From contig JADDOH010009980.1 of NCBI GenBank assembly GCA_016648135.1, positions 1-64,000 on the forward strand: a stretch of DNA of 64,000 nt. The letters run 5' to 3'. Positions 45,363-56,960 of the stretch are shown piece by piece. Within the stretch, counting starts at the first letter, position 1, and every line of letters begins with the position of its first letter. The stretch comes from Agrypnia vestita (Eukaryota > Arthropoda > Insecta > Trichoptera > Phryganeidae). The position numbers and the translations under genes were made by a program. The notes beneath the pieces were generated by a model, which did no database searches, was not told the DNA's origin, and worked only from the letters and a program-made list of their open reading frames with translations.

Positions 45363-45559
45363 ATCGAAAATATACAAAATATTTTTATTCAATAATTTAT
45401 GTTGCACTATTGAACCAGATTATAAAAGTACAAACTGCTTAGTAATAACTAGAATTAGGGCACGTAATAAAAAAAGGTGGATTAGATAGTGAAAAAGCAG
45501 ATAATCTTGTAGTTTTATTACATAGCTTTATTTATTTATAATTTAATAATTTTAAATTC

Positions 45560-45715
45560 AGATAAATCATAGATGCCTTACAGAGACGAAGCCATTTATA
45601 GATGGGAAAGCGTGTTTGGAAGTTTTTATTGGGTGTCCACTGCCCACTACTTATCTTGGCTTTTTAAGTGATCACTTTATACAACGCTTACAGTGATCAC
45701 TTTACACAACGCAAG
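45560..45715. repeat. Interspersed repeat R3, partial copy
   Basis: ATAGATGCCTTACAGAGACG and GTGATCACTTTATACAACGC blocks, the latter partly duplicated. Confidence 0.7.
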
Positions 45716-45717
45716 GA

Positions 45718-45718
<1 letters not shown>

Positions 45719-45750
<32 letters not shown>
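45719..45750. repeat. (AC)n microsatellite
   Basis: Sixteen uninterrupted AC units at the end of the R3 copy. Confidence 0.95.
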
Positions 45751-45753
<3 letters not shown>

Positions 45754-46009
45754 TGAATTTTTGAAAATTGTATGATTTATGATGTATGATAAAGTATGTT
45801 AATAAAATTTGAAAAATGTTATTCATGTACTTTATTTTGCATGTTTTGGAATAACTACGCTATGGTCATATATGGTTTGAATATTTGTCATTACCATGAA
45901 ACAGTAGGTAGATAGATGTTTCCTCCTAATTTTTTTATTGTAATTCTGTTCTTTGAACATTTATTTTAACTTCTTTGAACTTGTTTTTTTTAGTTATAAT
46001 TTTTATTTT

Positions 46010-46125
46010 TATGAGCCGCGTTTAGCCTTATGAGGACATCATCAATATCTATAAAAATGTATAACTAAGAAACAAGTGCTTTTATTTTCTTACGTGTGAT
46101 TATGGAGTTAACCATAAACCTACCT
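46010..46125. mobile_element. Foldback element F13 (GCC stem type), partial
   Basis: Minus strand: TTGATGA (46044-46038), T, GTC, CTCATAA, GGC, TAAAC, GC, GGC. The tail GGAGTTAACCATAAACCTAC is on the right only. A decayed member of the F5/F9 family that keeps G8, supporting TTGATGA as the family ancestor. Confidence 0.55.
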
Positions 46126-46289
46126 TCGAAACAATAAATTTCTTAGAACATAATACATTAATAATAAATTTTATTTTTTTATTATAAATTGGCACATTCA
46201 AGTAAAGATACTGTAGTGTGATTATTTTATTTGACGTAAAAAATAATGTTTTTATAATTAAGACGAAATAAGCAATTTATTATCTGAGG

Positions 46290-46640
46290 ATACATTATGC
46301 ACGGGGCTTTAGGAGGACGGGCGGCTGCAGCACGTTTATACCGCAATAAATTATAGCATTAGGACTTGGTACACATCGGCAGATAGGTAATTAGCGTTGA
46401 CCGGAGTCCTTTCTGAACCGTCCGATAGATGGCGCTAATTATCTGCCGGGCAAGTCATGCTGGGGCTTAACCCTCGTCGGTGAGGCCGCCGCCAACGTTC
46501 AAGAAAGCGGACAGCGTTCCAATAAAAGGGTGGGTTGCGAAGTATCGGCCAGAACGCGCAGGATGAAACGGCTCGACAACTTTCGGCTGAATGGGATGGC
46601 GTTGCCGTCCAGTACATCGCGGTGACTTATCGAGGTTTAG
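46290..46640. other. GC-rich island
   Basis: Contains ACCGCAATAAATTATAG (posterior-Hox-like CAATAAA) and two GGCGCTAATTA/GGTAATTAGCG words. Overlapping short ORFs only. Candidate regulatory element. Confidence 0.35.
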
Positions 46641-48485
46641 ACGATTATAGTAAATTCACGTTTAAGCTTCCCCTACTTTTAATCGGTCACATAGCATGGA
46701 AAAATTATCGGCTTTATTTTAACATTTTGTCAAAATAGTTTATAATTTAACATGATAATATTTTAGAATAGAAACTTAACCAAAAAGACGAGCGAGCCTT
46801 ACAGTAGTCGCATATGATGTGTAACATTTGACAAGTAATATATATTTAATAAGTAATATTGTTAGCTTGCAAAAATAAATCTTTTTCTACATTTCTCTAG
46901 TACCTCAAGTCAAGTCACTTTTTTTTTTTCAAAAAAGTGACAAAAATTAAATAAAAAATCCCTGTGGGGGTCTCCATTGTGTCGATAATTGTATTGTATT
47001 AACATGCCCACAAATTATCGCTACCCCCATATGAGGCAGAACTGTTTCTATACTTTTCCCTTAAACCAAATTCCTCCATTCAGTAAAAATTCATCTGAGG
47101 GTTTAACATTAGCCACTATACTTTTTGGTTAAATCTAATTCATCTGACCCCTTCTAATTCATCTGGTAGATGAAAATCAGGTTAATTAGAGCCAGATAAA
47201 TGAGGAATTTGAAGATAAACGAATCCTGTTCATTAATTTACAAACATATAAAATCAAAGGGTAAATTAATAGTAATAAATAACCTGATTAGACACTATGG
47301 TTGAGTTGCAAAACGTAATCGCATACACAATATCCACAAATGAAGACAGATTAATTATGCTACTTACCTTATAAACGCCAGATGACAAGTTTTCGTCCTA
47401 CTTGGTCGCTAAAACACGCACTGGCATGAGCCCTCCGCATGACAGTTCGGCCCTAAGTGGCACTACCAATCAGAACTCGGCATAATTCAACGAAATATCC
47501 CGAGAGTATGAGGAATACAGGCTTCGACTTATTGAACCAGATGAATGATTACATTAGTCGCGGACTATTTAAAAGTAAGGTAATGCTGGGAATGGTGCTT
47601 TAATTTGGACTTTAATTTTAACATCTCAAAATTAAAAATATCAATTGAGCTGCATCAGAAATTAACAACAAAATTTAGAAAAAACCTATAAATTTATTAA
47701 TTAGAAAATACAAGTAAAGAAAATGTATGTGCATTTATTTATTATTGAATTTTGCCGGACTAGGTACGTACCGTATATCTATATACCGTATATGCATTTT
47801 TATTTAGAAATGTGTTTGGTCAATTGTATGTTTTTATTTATTTTCATAAATGGCGGTAGTGTGCCGCTATAATCACATAAATTACATAAAATTTGAGAAT
47901 GTAAATCATTAAGGGTATTTATTGTTTACATTAATGTAAAAAAATAAAGTATTTATTGGATAGTTTTGAAGATATAAGCCAAAATATATTAAAGTTACAA
48001 CATCCACACGCTTGACACCAGACGTGCAACGTATATACAAAATCAGAATCGTTGAATGTTGGAAGTATGCGTCTTCGCTGTGATGGCACTTGTTTATAAA
48101 CGTTAATATTTTTCATCGCCCGCGCTCATTGGTCAAATAAAATGGCGTCTTATTTCCTGTTACGCATTTCCGTCCTTTTCACGAAATCACTGCCACCGAT
48201 TGCAGGAAAGCGAGAAAAAAGATGTTACACATCAAAAAAAATAATTATGAATTATTATTATTTTTTAACAATGTTAGAAATATGCATGTATTAACTGTAT
48301 CCAAGGTATCTAATCCAAAACACGGACAATTTTACGTCGTCCTGTTTCTTCTCATATAGAGGGGCTAAATTTTTGGATGCCTTTCCAGGTGAATTAAAAA
48401 TGAATTTAAAATTGAATTTAGAAATTATTCAAATTTCCAAAAGAATAATTTCTAATATTAATTACTTTGCTCCATCATTTACTAA
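46641..48485. other. AT-rich spacer
   Basis: A 37-bp unit (GCCTTACAGTAGTCGCATA to ACATTTGACA) at 46797 recurs at 63955, and GATGTTACACATCAAAAA at 48220 recurs at 16619. No gene seen. Confidence 0.45.
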
Positions 48486-49362
48486 GGGCCGGTCTTATAA
48501 ACGAAAGACCAAATTTCCGTTAGTCAATCGACAATATACTAACGGATTGCCGTTCGTTTATAAATGTTACCGATGCTCGTCTTATAAAACTTTTTTTACC
48601 GTCCGTAAGTATCGCAATATCGCACTGCTCTTGTCTATGATTTTAGAGCTGTCAAAAGCGAATTATATCTCTTTTCTATCTAAAATTTCTCGCTCGCATC
48701 AGATTTTTGGGATACTTCCCACAACACTACATTGGTAATAGCCTTTAAAACCCCAACTTAGTCTGAGCAGCTAATAATATTGATCCTAGAGCATAGAATC
48801 TCGAGGCAACAAGCAATTTTGTAGTTGGTGATAATGTCAGATTCCTACGGATGCGCCTTTTTACATTGTTCCCAATATCTTCTAGAAGCTCATATAAGCT
48901 CTTGAGCAGACCTTTTTGACAAGCGAAAGCGGTAGATAAAATCTGCGTCATCTAAAATATTAAAATAATCTACTCGTATATTGAACATTCTTTGTCGTCG
49001 AGTTTGTTCTTTATCCGACGAACTTGAATACAATAATAGCTCGACATCGTTATGTGAAAACATTTTTCCTTGAAAATGTAGCAACAGTCAGCACGGTATA
49101 TATGTACATATTAAACAAACAGCATTAAACGCAAATTGACAGCGGACCTAACCTTAAAAAATAATACGTCAATCTGTCATACTTCTGTCAGTTTCAACTA
49201 ACGGACGGTAAACTGGTGGTTCGACTGTCGGTATCGGCCGTCGGTAAAATTTTACTAAAATTTGATTAACGGATTGTTATAAGACGAAAAAAGTGACGTT
49301 TGTATCAAATTTCAGTTTATTTGGTCTGAAATTTAACTAACGGACGTTTATAAGACCGGCCC
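48486..49362. mobile_element. PIF/Harbinger element with both ends, internally shortened
   Basis: 877 bp. Inverted ends GGGCCGGTCTTATAAACG and CGTTTATAAGACCGGCCC, with TAA on both sides (48483-48485, 49363-49365), the 3-bp duplication of PIF/Harbinger. ACTAACGGAC words repeat inside both ends. It contains the 5' part of a transposase gene on the minus strand and lacks the catalytic remainder. Confidence 0.85.
48760..49084 (-). pseudogene. Harbinger transposase N-terminal fragment (HARBI1-like)
   Basis: First minus frame from 49084: VDYFNILDDADFIYRFRLSK then RSAQELI. It continues in another frame with SLYELLEDIGNNVKRRIRRN, LTLSPTTKLLVASRFYALGS. This matches the HARBI1-type order F..L.D..F..R.RL.K....L......R....L....QLL..LRFYA.GS. 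The DDE domain that should follow is absent. A frameshift lies near 48900. Confidence 0.75.
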
Positions 49363-49540
49363 TAAGGAGAACATCAGTTTCAATCCAGTGTTCTGTGATC
49401 TGTTGTATGCTCAGTTTTTAGTGAACGACCTATATTTTTTTTATCTATATTTATTTAATATTTACCTTCGAGTATTTGCAAACACTGAAAACTATTGTAA
49501 CTTGTTATATATTATGATCAATTAATTTGTATGCGTTATA

Positions 49541-50130
49541 CAGTGTCCCTTAGCTAGTAGCAGAAACTTTGGGGAAGTCTTCCTTATTAAATTTTGAATA
49601 GAAAATATTCTTGACACTTTGGGTGAAATGTCGACAGTTACGGAGATAGGAGACATCAAGCATTTTTTTAAAAATATTTCTGACTTATTATCTGTAAAAT
49701 GTTGGAATATTACAAAATCGTTCTCGTGATACAAGTCAAGTAATTAAAGCATTGCAGATATTTGAAAAATATTAATTTTGCAAGGTTTTTTGCAATATCT
49801 AAGGTCATTTGAGGTAATTGTTTATAATGCGTGTTCAAGAGACGGAATTTCAATATAATCAATCTACTATGTGTGTTACGAAGAAAAATAAAGCAACGTA
49901 TGTAGGTATGTAGAAAATTTTATTTTGATATTTAAGTTACATAACCTCGAAAATTTTCTACCCGCAGCCATAAGTAAATACTCGTTTTATTTGAATGTTT
50001 TTTATAGAAATTGTTAGTGTAAATAATTTCCGTTAATTGAAAAATTATAATGATACATTCTCATTAGCAATGACTCATTTTATCGGTATAGTTTTGCTAG
50101 TCGGGAGAAACTAAGTTTTCCTGAGTCTTA
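49541..50130. mobile_element. MITE family M3 (CAGGGTGTCTC ends), long decayed copy
   Basis: Left end CAGTGTCCCTTAGCTAGTAG then GAATAGAAAATATTCTTGAC as in 62586. The right end is poorly defined (TTGCTAGTCGGGAGAAACTA near 50094). Confidence 0.5.
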
Positions 50131-50836
50131 TTAAATTTAAAAAATACATTCAGTGAAATATAGGGTTTGAGGGTTTAACTAGTTTATGAAATTTCACATT
50201 ATGTTTAGTTGAATACCTAACATTCTCAGGATTTTGGTCGAAAAGTAAACATTTGCTGCCCTGTTTGCTATATTATTTTTCTATTGTGTTATAGGTACTA
50301 CAATTTACAATCTTAATTCTTTTTAAGATTTTTAACAAAATAAGTAAATTGTTGTTTTAATTAAGTAAGGTGTAAAGCCAATAGTGATGATGATGATGAA
50401 TTTGGCAAGAATTATTGTCATTATGGCACATTTTATATACAAGTTCTATTTGAATATTTTGAAACAGATTTTCGTAATAAGTCACATCATATTTCAATCA
50501 TTGCCCATTTTCATTTTCAAGTAAGCTTGCGATAATTCACCAGCTTATGAGTGGTAGTGCCTGTGTGGTAGATGAGCTTATATCTAGAAAGCCACCATAT
50601 ACTAAGTATAATATATGAATTTGGTACTACGATACCAGGCACGTATAGCGAGAACATTAAGCATGACTTTTACGTAAACATATACTTGAGAAAAAATATC
50701 GAAACTAAATATTTACCTGGCAGAATATTATGAAATATCAAAATCTGTTTAGTATGATAATTATTGTGATAGTAATATTACAAGATATATGCTTTTATTT
50801 CGATAAAAAGTAACCCATAAAAAACAAGTTTATATT
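50131..50836. other. AT-rich spacer
   Basis: A short GATGATGAT run at 50388. Nothing else recognised. Confidence 0.45.
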
Positions 50837-50935
50837 TTACTCCCTTTCTCATTTACTAGTGGAAACTGGTTTGGCGCTTAACCTGCGCGTTGGGATTCGG
50901 TCGGGCGACACTACGAAAGGGAGTAATAAAAAATT
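50837..50935. mobile_element. MITE family M2, short deletion derivative
   Basis: TTTTACTCCCTTTC and GAAAGGGAGTAATAAAA inverted ends only about 95 bp apart with an unrelated GC-rich centre (GTTTGGCGCTTAACCTGCGC). Confidence 0.6.
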
Positions 50936-51240
50936 TCCAAATATCCAAAATTATACTATAACCAGGTTTAGTGTCTACCAGACGCGTTGAAATATATTCA
51001 TACAACTAAGTAAGTTGTATGAAAAAACCATTAAAAATTTGAAAAATACAAAATTATACAATGATTATTTTAATTTTTTAACGAAAATTTGATATATCTT
51101 CTTGCTTATCGCCACGAGTCTGCTTGCAAAGTTTCAGCTCGATTGGATCACGGGAAAAGGGTTAAAAATCGATCCAAAGTTTTTTCGTCAAGAAAACAAG
51201 CAAGCAGACGCCACGAATTAAAAGAAAGGAAGTAATAACT
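50936..51240. repeat. MITE family M2, inverted partial copy
   Basis: GCCACGAGTCTGCTTGCAAAG, GATTGGATCACGGGAAAAGG and AAAGAAAGGAAGTAATAAC are the reverse of the M2 5' region at 2751-2870. Confidence 0.75.
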
Positions 51241-52249
51241 TTCATTCTCTCGATGAAATTCGGAATTTTATAACCAAGCTGATTCTTTAATGTGTTCCAT
51301 TGTTAAAGATAATCTTTTTCATGGATTGTTTCCAAAATTGCCATCATTTTAAGTGGAATATATGTATATTATTACATAAAATTATAAAATCTTCTTTTTT
51401 TTCATTATTTTTAATTTTGTATTTTTTGTTTTTCTCGCTTTTGTGCTTTAGCCTTGCGCGCAGTGTCTACATGGAATTGTCGGGGTACCGTACGAATAAA
51501 TGATAAGTTCTGTAATTCCAGCATAAATTTTGAAAATCACTCAAACTCCCTTCTTAACAACCAAGATTTTACTTAAAAAATATTTTAAAAACATCGCAAT
51601 TTAAAATATGTTTGCTTCCCATGAAAAAAAATATCTGAAGGCCAAAGGAATAATTGGTAAAGCAGTCTAATATTTAGTCGATAAACACGAAGTCCCATTT
51701 GTAGGTAGGTATGTATATTTATTAGATACTTAGATGTTTTCTGCAATATGTTACAAAGTGATGCGACTAATTTGTTCTATAATGAGCAATGACCTATCTT
51801 TTAAAAAATCATAATTTATAAAAAATTATAAATGAATAAGATCTTTATTTAAAACCAATTTAATTAATCAATTAGAAAGACATACAGAATATATGTTGTA
51901 ATTGATTAATTAATTCGGTTTTAAATTTCACAGAACTTTGTTCTGAAAAAATTGCAACTTCACAATAAGAACTTGTTCTTGAAGATTTTTATTTTTTATT
52001 GAAAACACATTTTATGTGAAGTTGCAATTTTTTAAAAATATTATAATATGATATTTTAAACAAATTAGATGAATCATGTCATCAAATATATTTTTGACAG
52101 ATAAATTTTTATGAACATTGTTCGTGCCTACAATATATAACAAACAAAGGTGGTTACGAAACGTATCGAAACCGTTGTATGATTCAGAAACATTTAAAGT
52201 ACATAATGTACAAGGGGTATATATGTACAACGGGAAAATTTTCTTTGTT
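51241..52249. other. AT-rich spacer
   Basis: An imperfect inverted repeat (TTAAAACCAATTTAATTAATC at 51848, ATTAATTAATTCGGTTTTAA near 51905) of unknown nature. Nothing else. Confidence 0.45.
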
Positions 52250-52530
52250 GTCGAGAAAGGCGGGTAGGCGGGGCCAGCGGTGGGCGGGAGTTTCGGGGGC
52301 ACGCCCACTTGCCAAATTTATTTATTCCGCCTAGGTGGAGTCACCGTGTGGGAAGCTATCCGCCATACAGATATAAAATATCCTCCGGCTAAATCCTCCA
52401 TTACGGCTGAAGATTGATGCCGCGCGATGCGTCACGGCCAAAGCCGAACTCGGCTAACCCCGGCTTACGCCCAGCCCGAAATGTTTTATTGAATTTGTAG
52501 AAACCGCACGGTGGGGTATTTTTACATGAT
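52250..52530. other. GC-rich island
   Basis: GGCGGGGCC and GGGGGCACGCCC (Sp/KLF-like) followed by CCGGCTAAATCCTCC (TAAATCC, K50-like). No ORF. Candidate regulatory element. Confidence 0.35.
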
Positions 52531-52675
52531 TGTTACATGATTACCTCATGATTGTTTCGTCCTGATCTCAGTTTTTTGGAAACGTAAACTAAAACACGTT
52601 CTTCAAAAAGAGCAACATGATTTTGTGTAGACATTATTAATATTATAAATGAAAACACTGGAAATTAATAAGCGA

Positions 52676-53128
52676 CTAATTAATTAATCAATGTATATTA
52701 TAGATGTCTCACAGAGACGAAACTGTATTTTTTGGGAAATTAGATATATCTTCTCTAAGTCTTTGGGTGTATGTGTGGCTTACGACCTATCGTACGGCTG
52801 GCTTAAGTGATCACTTAACACAATTTAACGTTCGCCTTTCCACCCATGGTAGAATACCATGTCTACTAATTTTTGGAAGTTGTATATATTTAAATTATAC
52901 GCCACGTTTCACATATGAGTTGTAACAATCCTCAGCGCGGCCGGAACCAAAGCTTTTTCATTCCTCTTAAATGAACACAGATGTCGCTAATGAGATATCT
53001 ATATTGATTTTGAAGTTTTGTTAGCAATATCCTTTATCTGTGTAAGGAAAATGATGTCCTTGTGACAAAAATCCAGTGCTGTTCTGAAAAATTTGAACAT
53101 ACTCAAAATATTCTGATTAATTAATTAG
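52676..53128. mobile_element. Interspersed element R3, fullest copy
   Basis: About 453 bp bounded by perfect inverted CTAATTAATTAATCA (52676-52690) and TGATTAATTAATTAG (53114-53128). Internal blocks from left to right: TCTCACAGAGACGAAACTG, GTACGGCTGGCTTAAGTGAT, TAACGTTCGCC, GATGTCGCTAATGAGAT, GAACATACTCAAAATATTC. No ORF beyond 73 codons. The inverted ends could be terminal repeats or an AT-rich target duplication. Confidence 0.7.
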
Positions 53129-53174
53129 TTATTTTATTAAATTGTGTGATTATTTTATTAAATTGGAAAAGTAT

Positions 53175-53600
53175 CTTATCACGAATAAAATTAATAAACG
53201 GTTCTTGAATTCACACATTTCGCAATTTATCACTCGACTATGAACTCTTTATTATCGCTGGGTAACACTTTATTTATCACTTGCTAGAACATTCCACCCA
53301 ATTCTCGCAAGTAGAAGTCGCACTCTCGATTTTCCGATTTCACATTTCGCCCCGATAGACATGTCAAATTTCTACTCCTTTTCGCTAATTGTATTTATAC
53401 CTTTGTTTTTCGATTTCTCGAGAAAAATCTCTTATTTTCCAGTGTTTACGATAAGGTTCCAGATGTTTGTAGACGTTTCCCAAATGTTATAGAGAATACC
53501 AGAGTACGGTAGTGTGTCCTAGAAGGCCCTTCGATCTTATTGTCGTCATTTATATACTAGGATTATAGAATCCATCATAGTTTATCGACATACGTCCAGA
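53175..53600 (-). mobile_element. LTR-like segment, borders undetermined
   Basis: On the minus strand a TATA-like GGTATAAATAC (about 53400) is followed by a run with AATAAA signals near 53250-53275, the same layout as the solo LTR at 12604-13200. No TG/CA ends with a target duplication were found. Confidence 0.4.
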
Positions 53601-53644
53601 CGTAATCTCTTTTACTAGCTCGTTATAATAATATAATTAATAAA

Positions 53645-53950
53645 AATATACTTTGTTTTCACAACTTATTTCTTGAAAATATCGACATGAAGAGAATGTG
53701 TCAATAGTAAATTGAATATTATAAATAACCAGGACATTTTTACAAATAGTTATATTTTAAACTTGTTTTCATGTTAGTAGTTAATTATTTATTCATATTC
53801 CATGTATAATTTTTATTTTTTATCGTCTGTACTTGGACTTTTGATGTTAATATATATTGTATCCTTACAAAAAGATAATTGGCCTTGAAGCATGTGAATA
53901 TTTTCAACAAATAAGGAAATAAGTGTGAAAACAAAATATATTTTTATTAA
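53645..53950. mobile_element. Foldback element F14, putative distant family member
   Basis: ATACTTTGTTTTCACAACTT at the left and AATAAGTGTGAAAACAAAAT at the right are inverted and match the family box (AAGTGGTGAAAACAAAGT in F8). No hammerhead core is recognisable. Confidence 0.4.
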
Positions 53951-54044
53951 TTATAAAATATTTTAAACAGAACAGCAATGTGTGGCGAATTTCAAAAATT
54001 ACCCAAGTTCACATTTCCACAACTGAGATATTTTATTTTTTTAA

Positions 54045-54200
54045 ATAGAGATTTTTCAATACCTTACCAATCTCTTACTATTTTTTAAGCTAAACGCCTG
54101 TGCTATGAAAATTGGACTAAATTGCTGGTGTTCCGGAATGGGGCGCGAACCACCGACCACCAGGTCACTAGGTGAGCGTCATGACCACTCATCAACAAGC
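54045..54200 (-). mobile_element. tRNA-derived SINE, diverged head
   Basis: Body AAGCTAAACGCCTGTGCTATG shared with 54420 and 58370. Minus-strand head includes GGTGGTTCGCGCCCCATTCC (box B-like). Confidence 0.5.
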
Positions 54201-54419
54201 TACAAATTTGATATTTCACTTTGTTCCTGAAATATTATTGTGATGTCTTGGATCTTCAGTAAAACACGCTGGTTTTCGTCTAGCTCTTTATTGGCGGTGA
54301 AAATAAATCTCGCATTACAGTGATACGGCAAATATACAATGACTAATGGCGGTCGAGTCTCGATACAATAAAAAGCTCGCGCTCTAGGGCGCGCGTCCTT
54401 TTTTTCTCTTTTTTCTTTT

Positions 54420-54592
54420 TAAATAGAGATGCGAACACGGAATACGTGTCACGTCAATCAATATTCATACTTTTTTCAAACTAAGCTAAACGCATGTGCT
54501 ATGAAAATAGGTCTAACTTGCTAGTCTGGAGTGAGGTTCGAGCCCATGACCTTTGGATCATTAGGCAATAGTCCTAACTACAATACCAACAA
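54420..54592 (-). mobile_element. tRNA-derived SINE, copy 2
   Basis: AAATAGAGATGCGAACACGG to the tRNA-like head. Minus strand has GGGCTCGAACCTCACTCC as box B region and TAGTTAGGACTA as box A region. Confidence 0.65.
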
Positions 54593-55039
54593 TCTACTTC
54601 CTTAGCCTTAAAGACCCGTTCTCTCTCCCACACTCTCTATCGCTGTCACAATTGTATTACAATTATTTAAAAGTATTTTCATCTTAAAATAATACTTTGC
54701 TTAGAATTTGTATTTCTTTTTATTACAACTAATTAAATAGTAAATTACAAAATATAATAATACTATTAATAAAATTTATGTGAAAACGTGGACTCTTATA
54801 TATACATATGTATGCGTTTTTGAGGTTCTTTATTTATATACGGTTGTTAGTGAACACAGAAATATTATCTTAAGTAAAAATTATTTTCGAAATAAAAATT
54901 CAAGTGCAAGTGTAGTTAATACCTATTAAGTTTAATAATGAAAAACGAACAAACGAAGAACAAAAAACGAAAAATTTTATTGAAAAAACGCTCTGTGTCA
55001 TTAGCGGAGTCCTCATTTTCGTCTCGCTTTGTATTATTT
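54593..55039. other. AT-rich spacer
   Basis: Nothing recognised. Confidence 0.45.
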
Positions 55040-55171
55040 GAATTCAAAGTCAATACTTTCATGATTTAAAGGTTAAGATATGCCTTAAAAGTGTTATTGT
55101 GTACTGAAAATTACGCTTTGAAGGCGTATCTTACTTAACCTTTAAATCATTTAAGTATTGACTCTGAATTC
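55040..55171. repeat. Palindromic MITE-like repeat
   Basis: Arms 55040-55086 and 55121-55171 (GAATTCAAAGTCAATAC, TTTAAAGGTTAAGATA and complements) around a 34-nt centre. No target duplication identified. Confidence 0.7.
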
Positions 55172-56139
55172 TGGCTTATGTTTTTTCAGTTTTGATTTCG
55201 AGATGAACTGAAAGGTCAGCTTGGGATTGGCAGCAAGACGCCTAGAATAAGCAGTAAATACGATGTTTGTAATAATAACGGCACTTGATAAACACATACG
55301 TGTACAACTTGTGGAAGAGTGCGCGGGTCCAGAATAGGGGTCCTCAGCCACGCTCGGATGCACAACCGGTAAAACATGGCAGATGTCGTCCTCTTACAAA
55401 GGACAACCTAAAAATAAGAAGAAGATATCATAAACTTACGTAATTTAATAAATATAATAAATAATCAAAGGTATTACTAATTAGGTAAATAGTAAGTACA
55501 GAGATGATCTAAACCCGTACTTCAGGAAAGAGATTTGGATCACAGCGAAAAAATATCCCCGTAGCGTATTTCTTAAACACAATTATACCACTTTCAAAGT
55601 ATTTATTCTGGTATAATTAAATTCCTTAGTAATCAAAATGTATTTTTTTAAACACGTGTTATTTTTTTAAACTGTAAAAATATCGTTCCAAACAGTCTTA
55701 AAATATAAATATCTTTTAAGATTTTATACTTTTTAATAATATTCAGCTTGACCTTTTTATAATTATTTGAAAATTTAGAAATTTGAAATTTAAGTTAATC
55801 GTATTAGAACCAGTTCATGTTTATATATTTTTGTGGTCTGAGATTTAAGTATAGTTCTCTTGATAATTTTGAGACAACCAGATAATCTCAAATAAACAAA
55901 AGCAACTCAATAAACGCAATAATTAATGTATAGCATCTTTGTTACTAACCATTTTGATTTTATTATTTATCACCAACTAGTTTGGGAACATCTGTTCCTT
56001 CAGCGATGAATTAAAAAAATGTAATTTGTATTTTCTTCTAAAATATCTCGAGTTTTACTGCAACCCCAAACACTTGTCATGTATTAAGAATAAATTGAAA
56101 CTGAAGAAGGCAAAGGGTAAAAATAAATTCATGTATATC
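55172..56139. other. Mostly AT-rich spacer
   Basis: A mildly GC-richer patch at 55190-55400 carries a minus ORF of 70 codons without family features. Confidence 0.4.
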
Positions 56140-56960
56140 AGAAAGTTTCCATGCAACTAGTGATGTACCACAGGGATCACATTTTGGACCGATATTATTT
56201 CTACTATTTGTGAATATTTCAAAAATATTTAATGATGTTGAATATTTTCTGTTTGCATATGATCTAAATATCTTTAAATCTCTAACTAACATTTATGACT
56301 GCAACATATTACAGCAAAACCTGAACTCTCCTGCCGTATGTTGTGAAATTAATAAACTTTACTTAAATTTAAATAAATGCTAAATTATATCATTTCCTAG
56401 ATTAAAATTAAAAATACTTTATGAATATTCTTTATGTAACACCAAACTAGAAAATGCTACCTGTATTCGTGACTTAGGTGTATTATTCGACTCAAAACTT
56501 ACTTTCATTGACCATATAAATGTAACTTGTAAGTCTCTAAAATTACTGGGATTTATTTTAAGGACATCACGCCTATTTCAATCAATAGAAAGTATTAAAA
56601 TATTACACACATCTCTTGTCCGGAGCCAAATAGAATATTGCTCATCAGTTTGGTCTCCATATTAACAGTATAATGGGCATATAGTCAGTATTGAATATGT
56701 CCAACGCAAATTTCTCAAATACATTGACTACAAGATTAGCATACCAATACAAAACATAGAATACAATAATCTATTGAAGAGACCAAAATTACTCACCTTA
56801 TATGATAGAAGAAATTTTTGTGATATAGTTCTTCTTTACAAAATTGTAAATAATAGCTCGACAGCTCCGACCTTCTAGCGTGTATTGATTACAATATCCC
56901 GATCCTTACATAGAACTCGACAAATTATCACCTTTAAAATTGTAATGTATTAAGAATAAA
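56140..56960 (+). pseudogene. LINE reverse-transcriptase palm/thumb fragment, almost in frame
   Basis: One frame carries SDVPQGSHFGPILFLLFVN, then FLFAYDLNIFKS, CIRDLGVLFDSKLTFIDHIN, LVRSQIEYCSSVWSPY, IEYVQRKFLKYIDYKI and LYDRRNFCDIVLLYKIVNN. These are RT motifs 4 to 7 of jockey/CR1-like LINEs. The catalytic FADD has become FAYD, and three in-frame stops (56382, 56663, 56876) are present. 5'-truncated at about the PQGS motif. The only segment in the window that still includes an RT active-site region. Confidence 0.85.

Noticed and set aside
50388..50400. GATGATGATGA as an RTE-like 3' tail
   Set aside because: No LINE coding similarity precedes it.
52150..52185. GAAACGTATC and GAAACCGTTGTATG words
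   Set aside because: No paired stem II or CTGATGA upstream; looks like chance.
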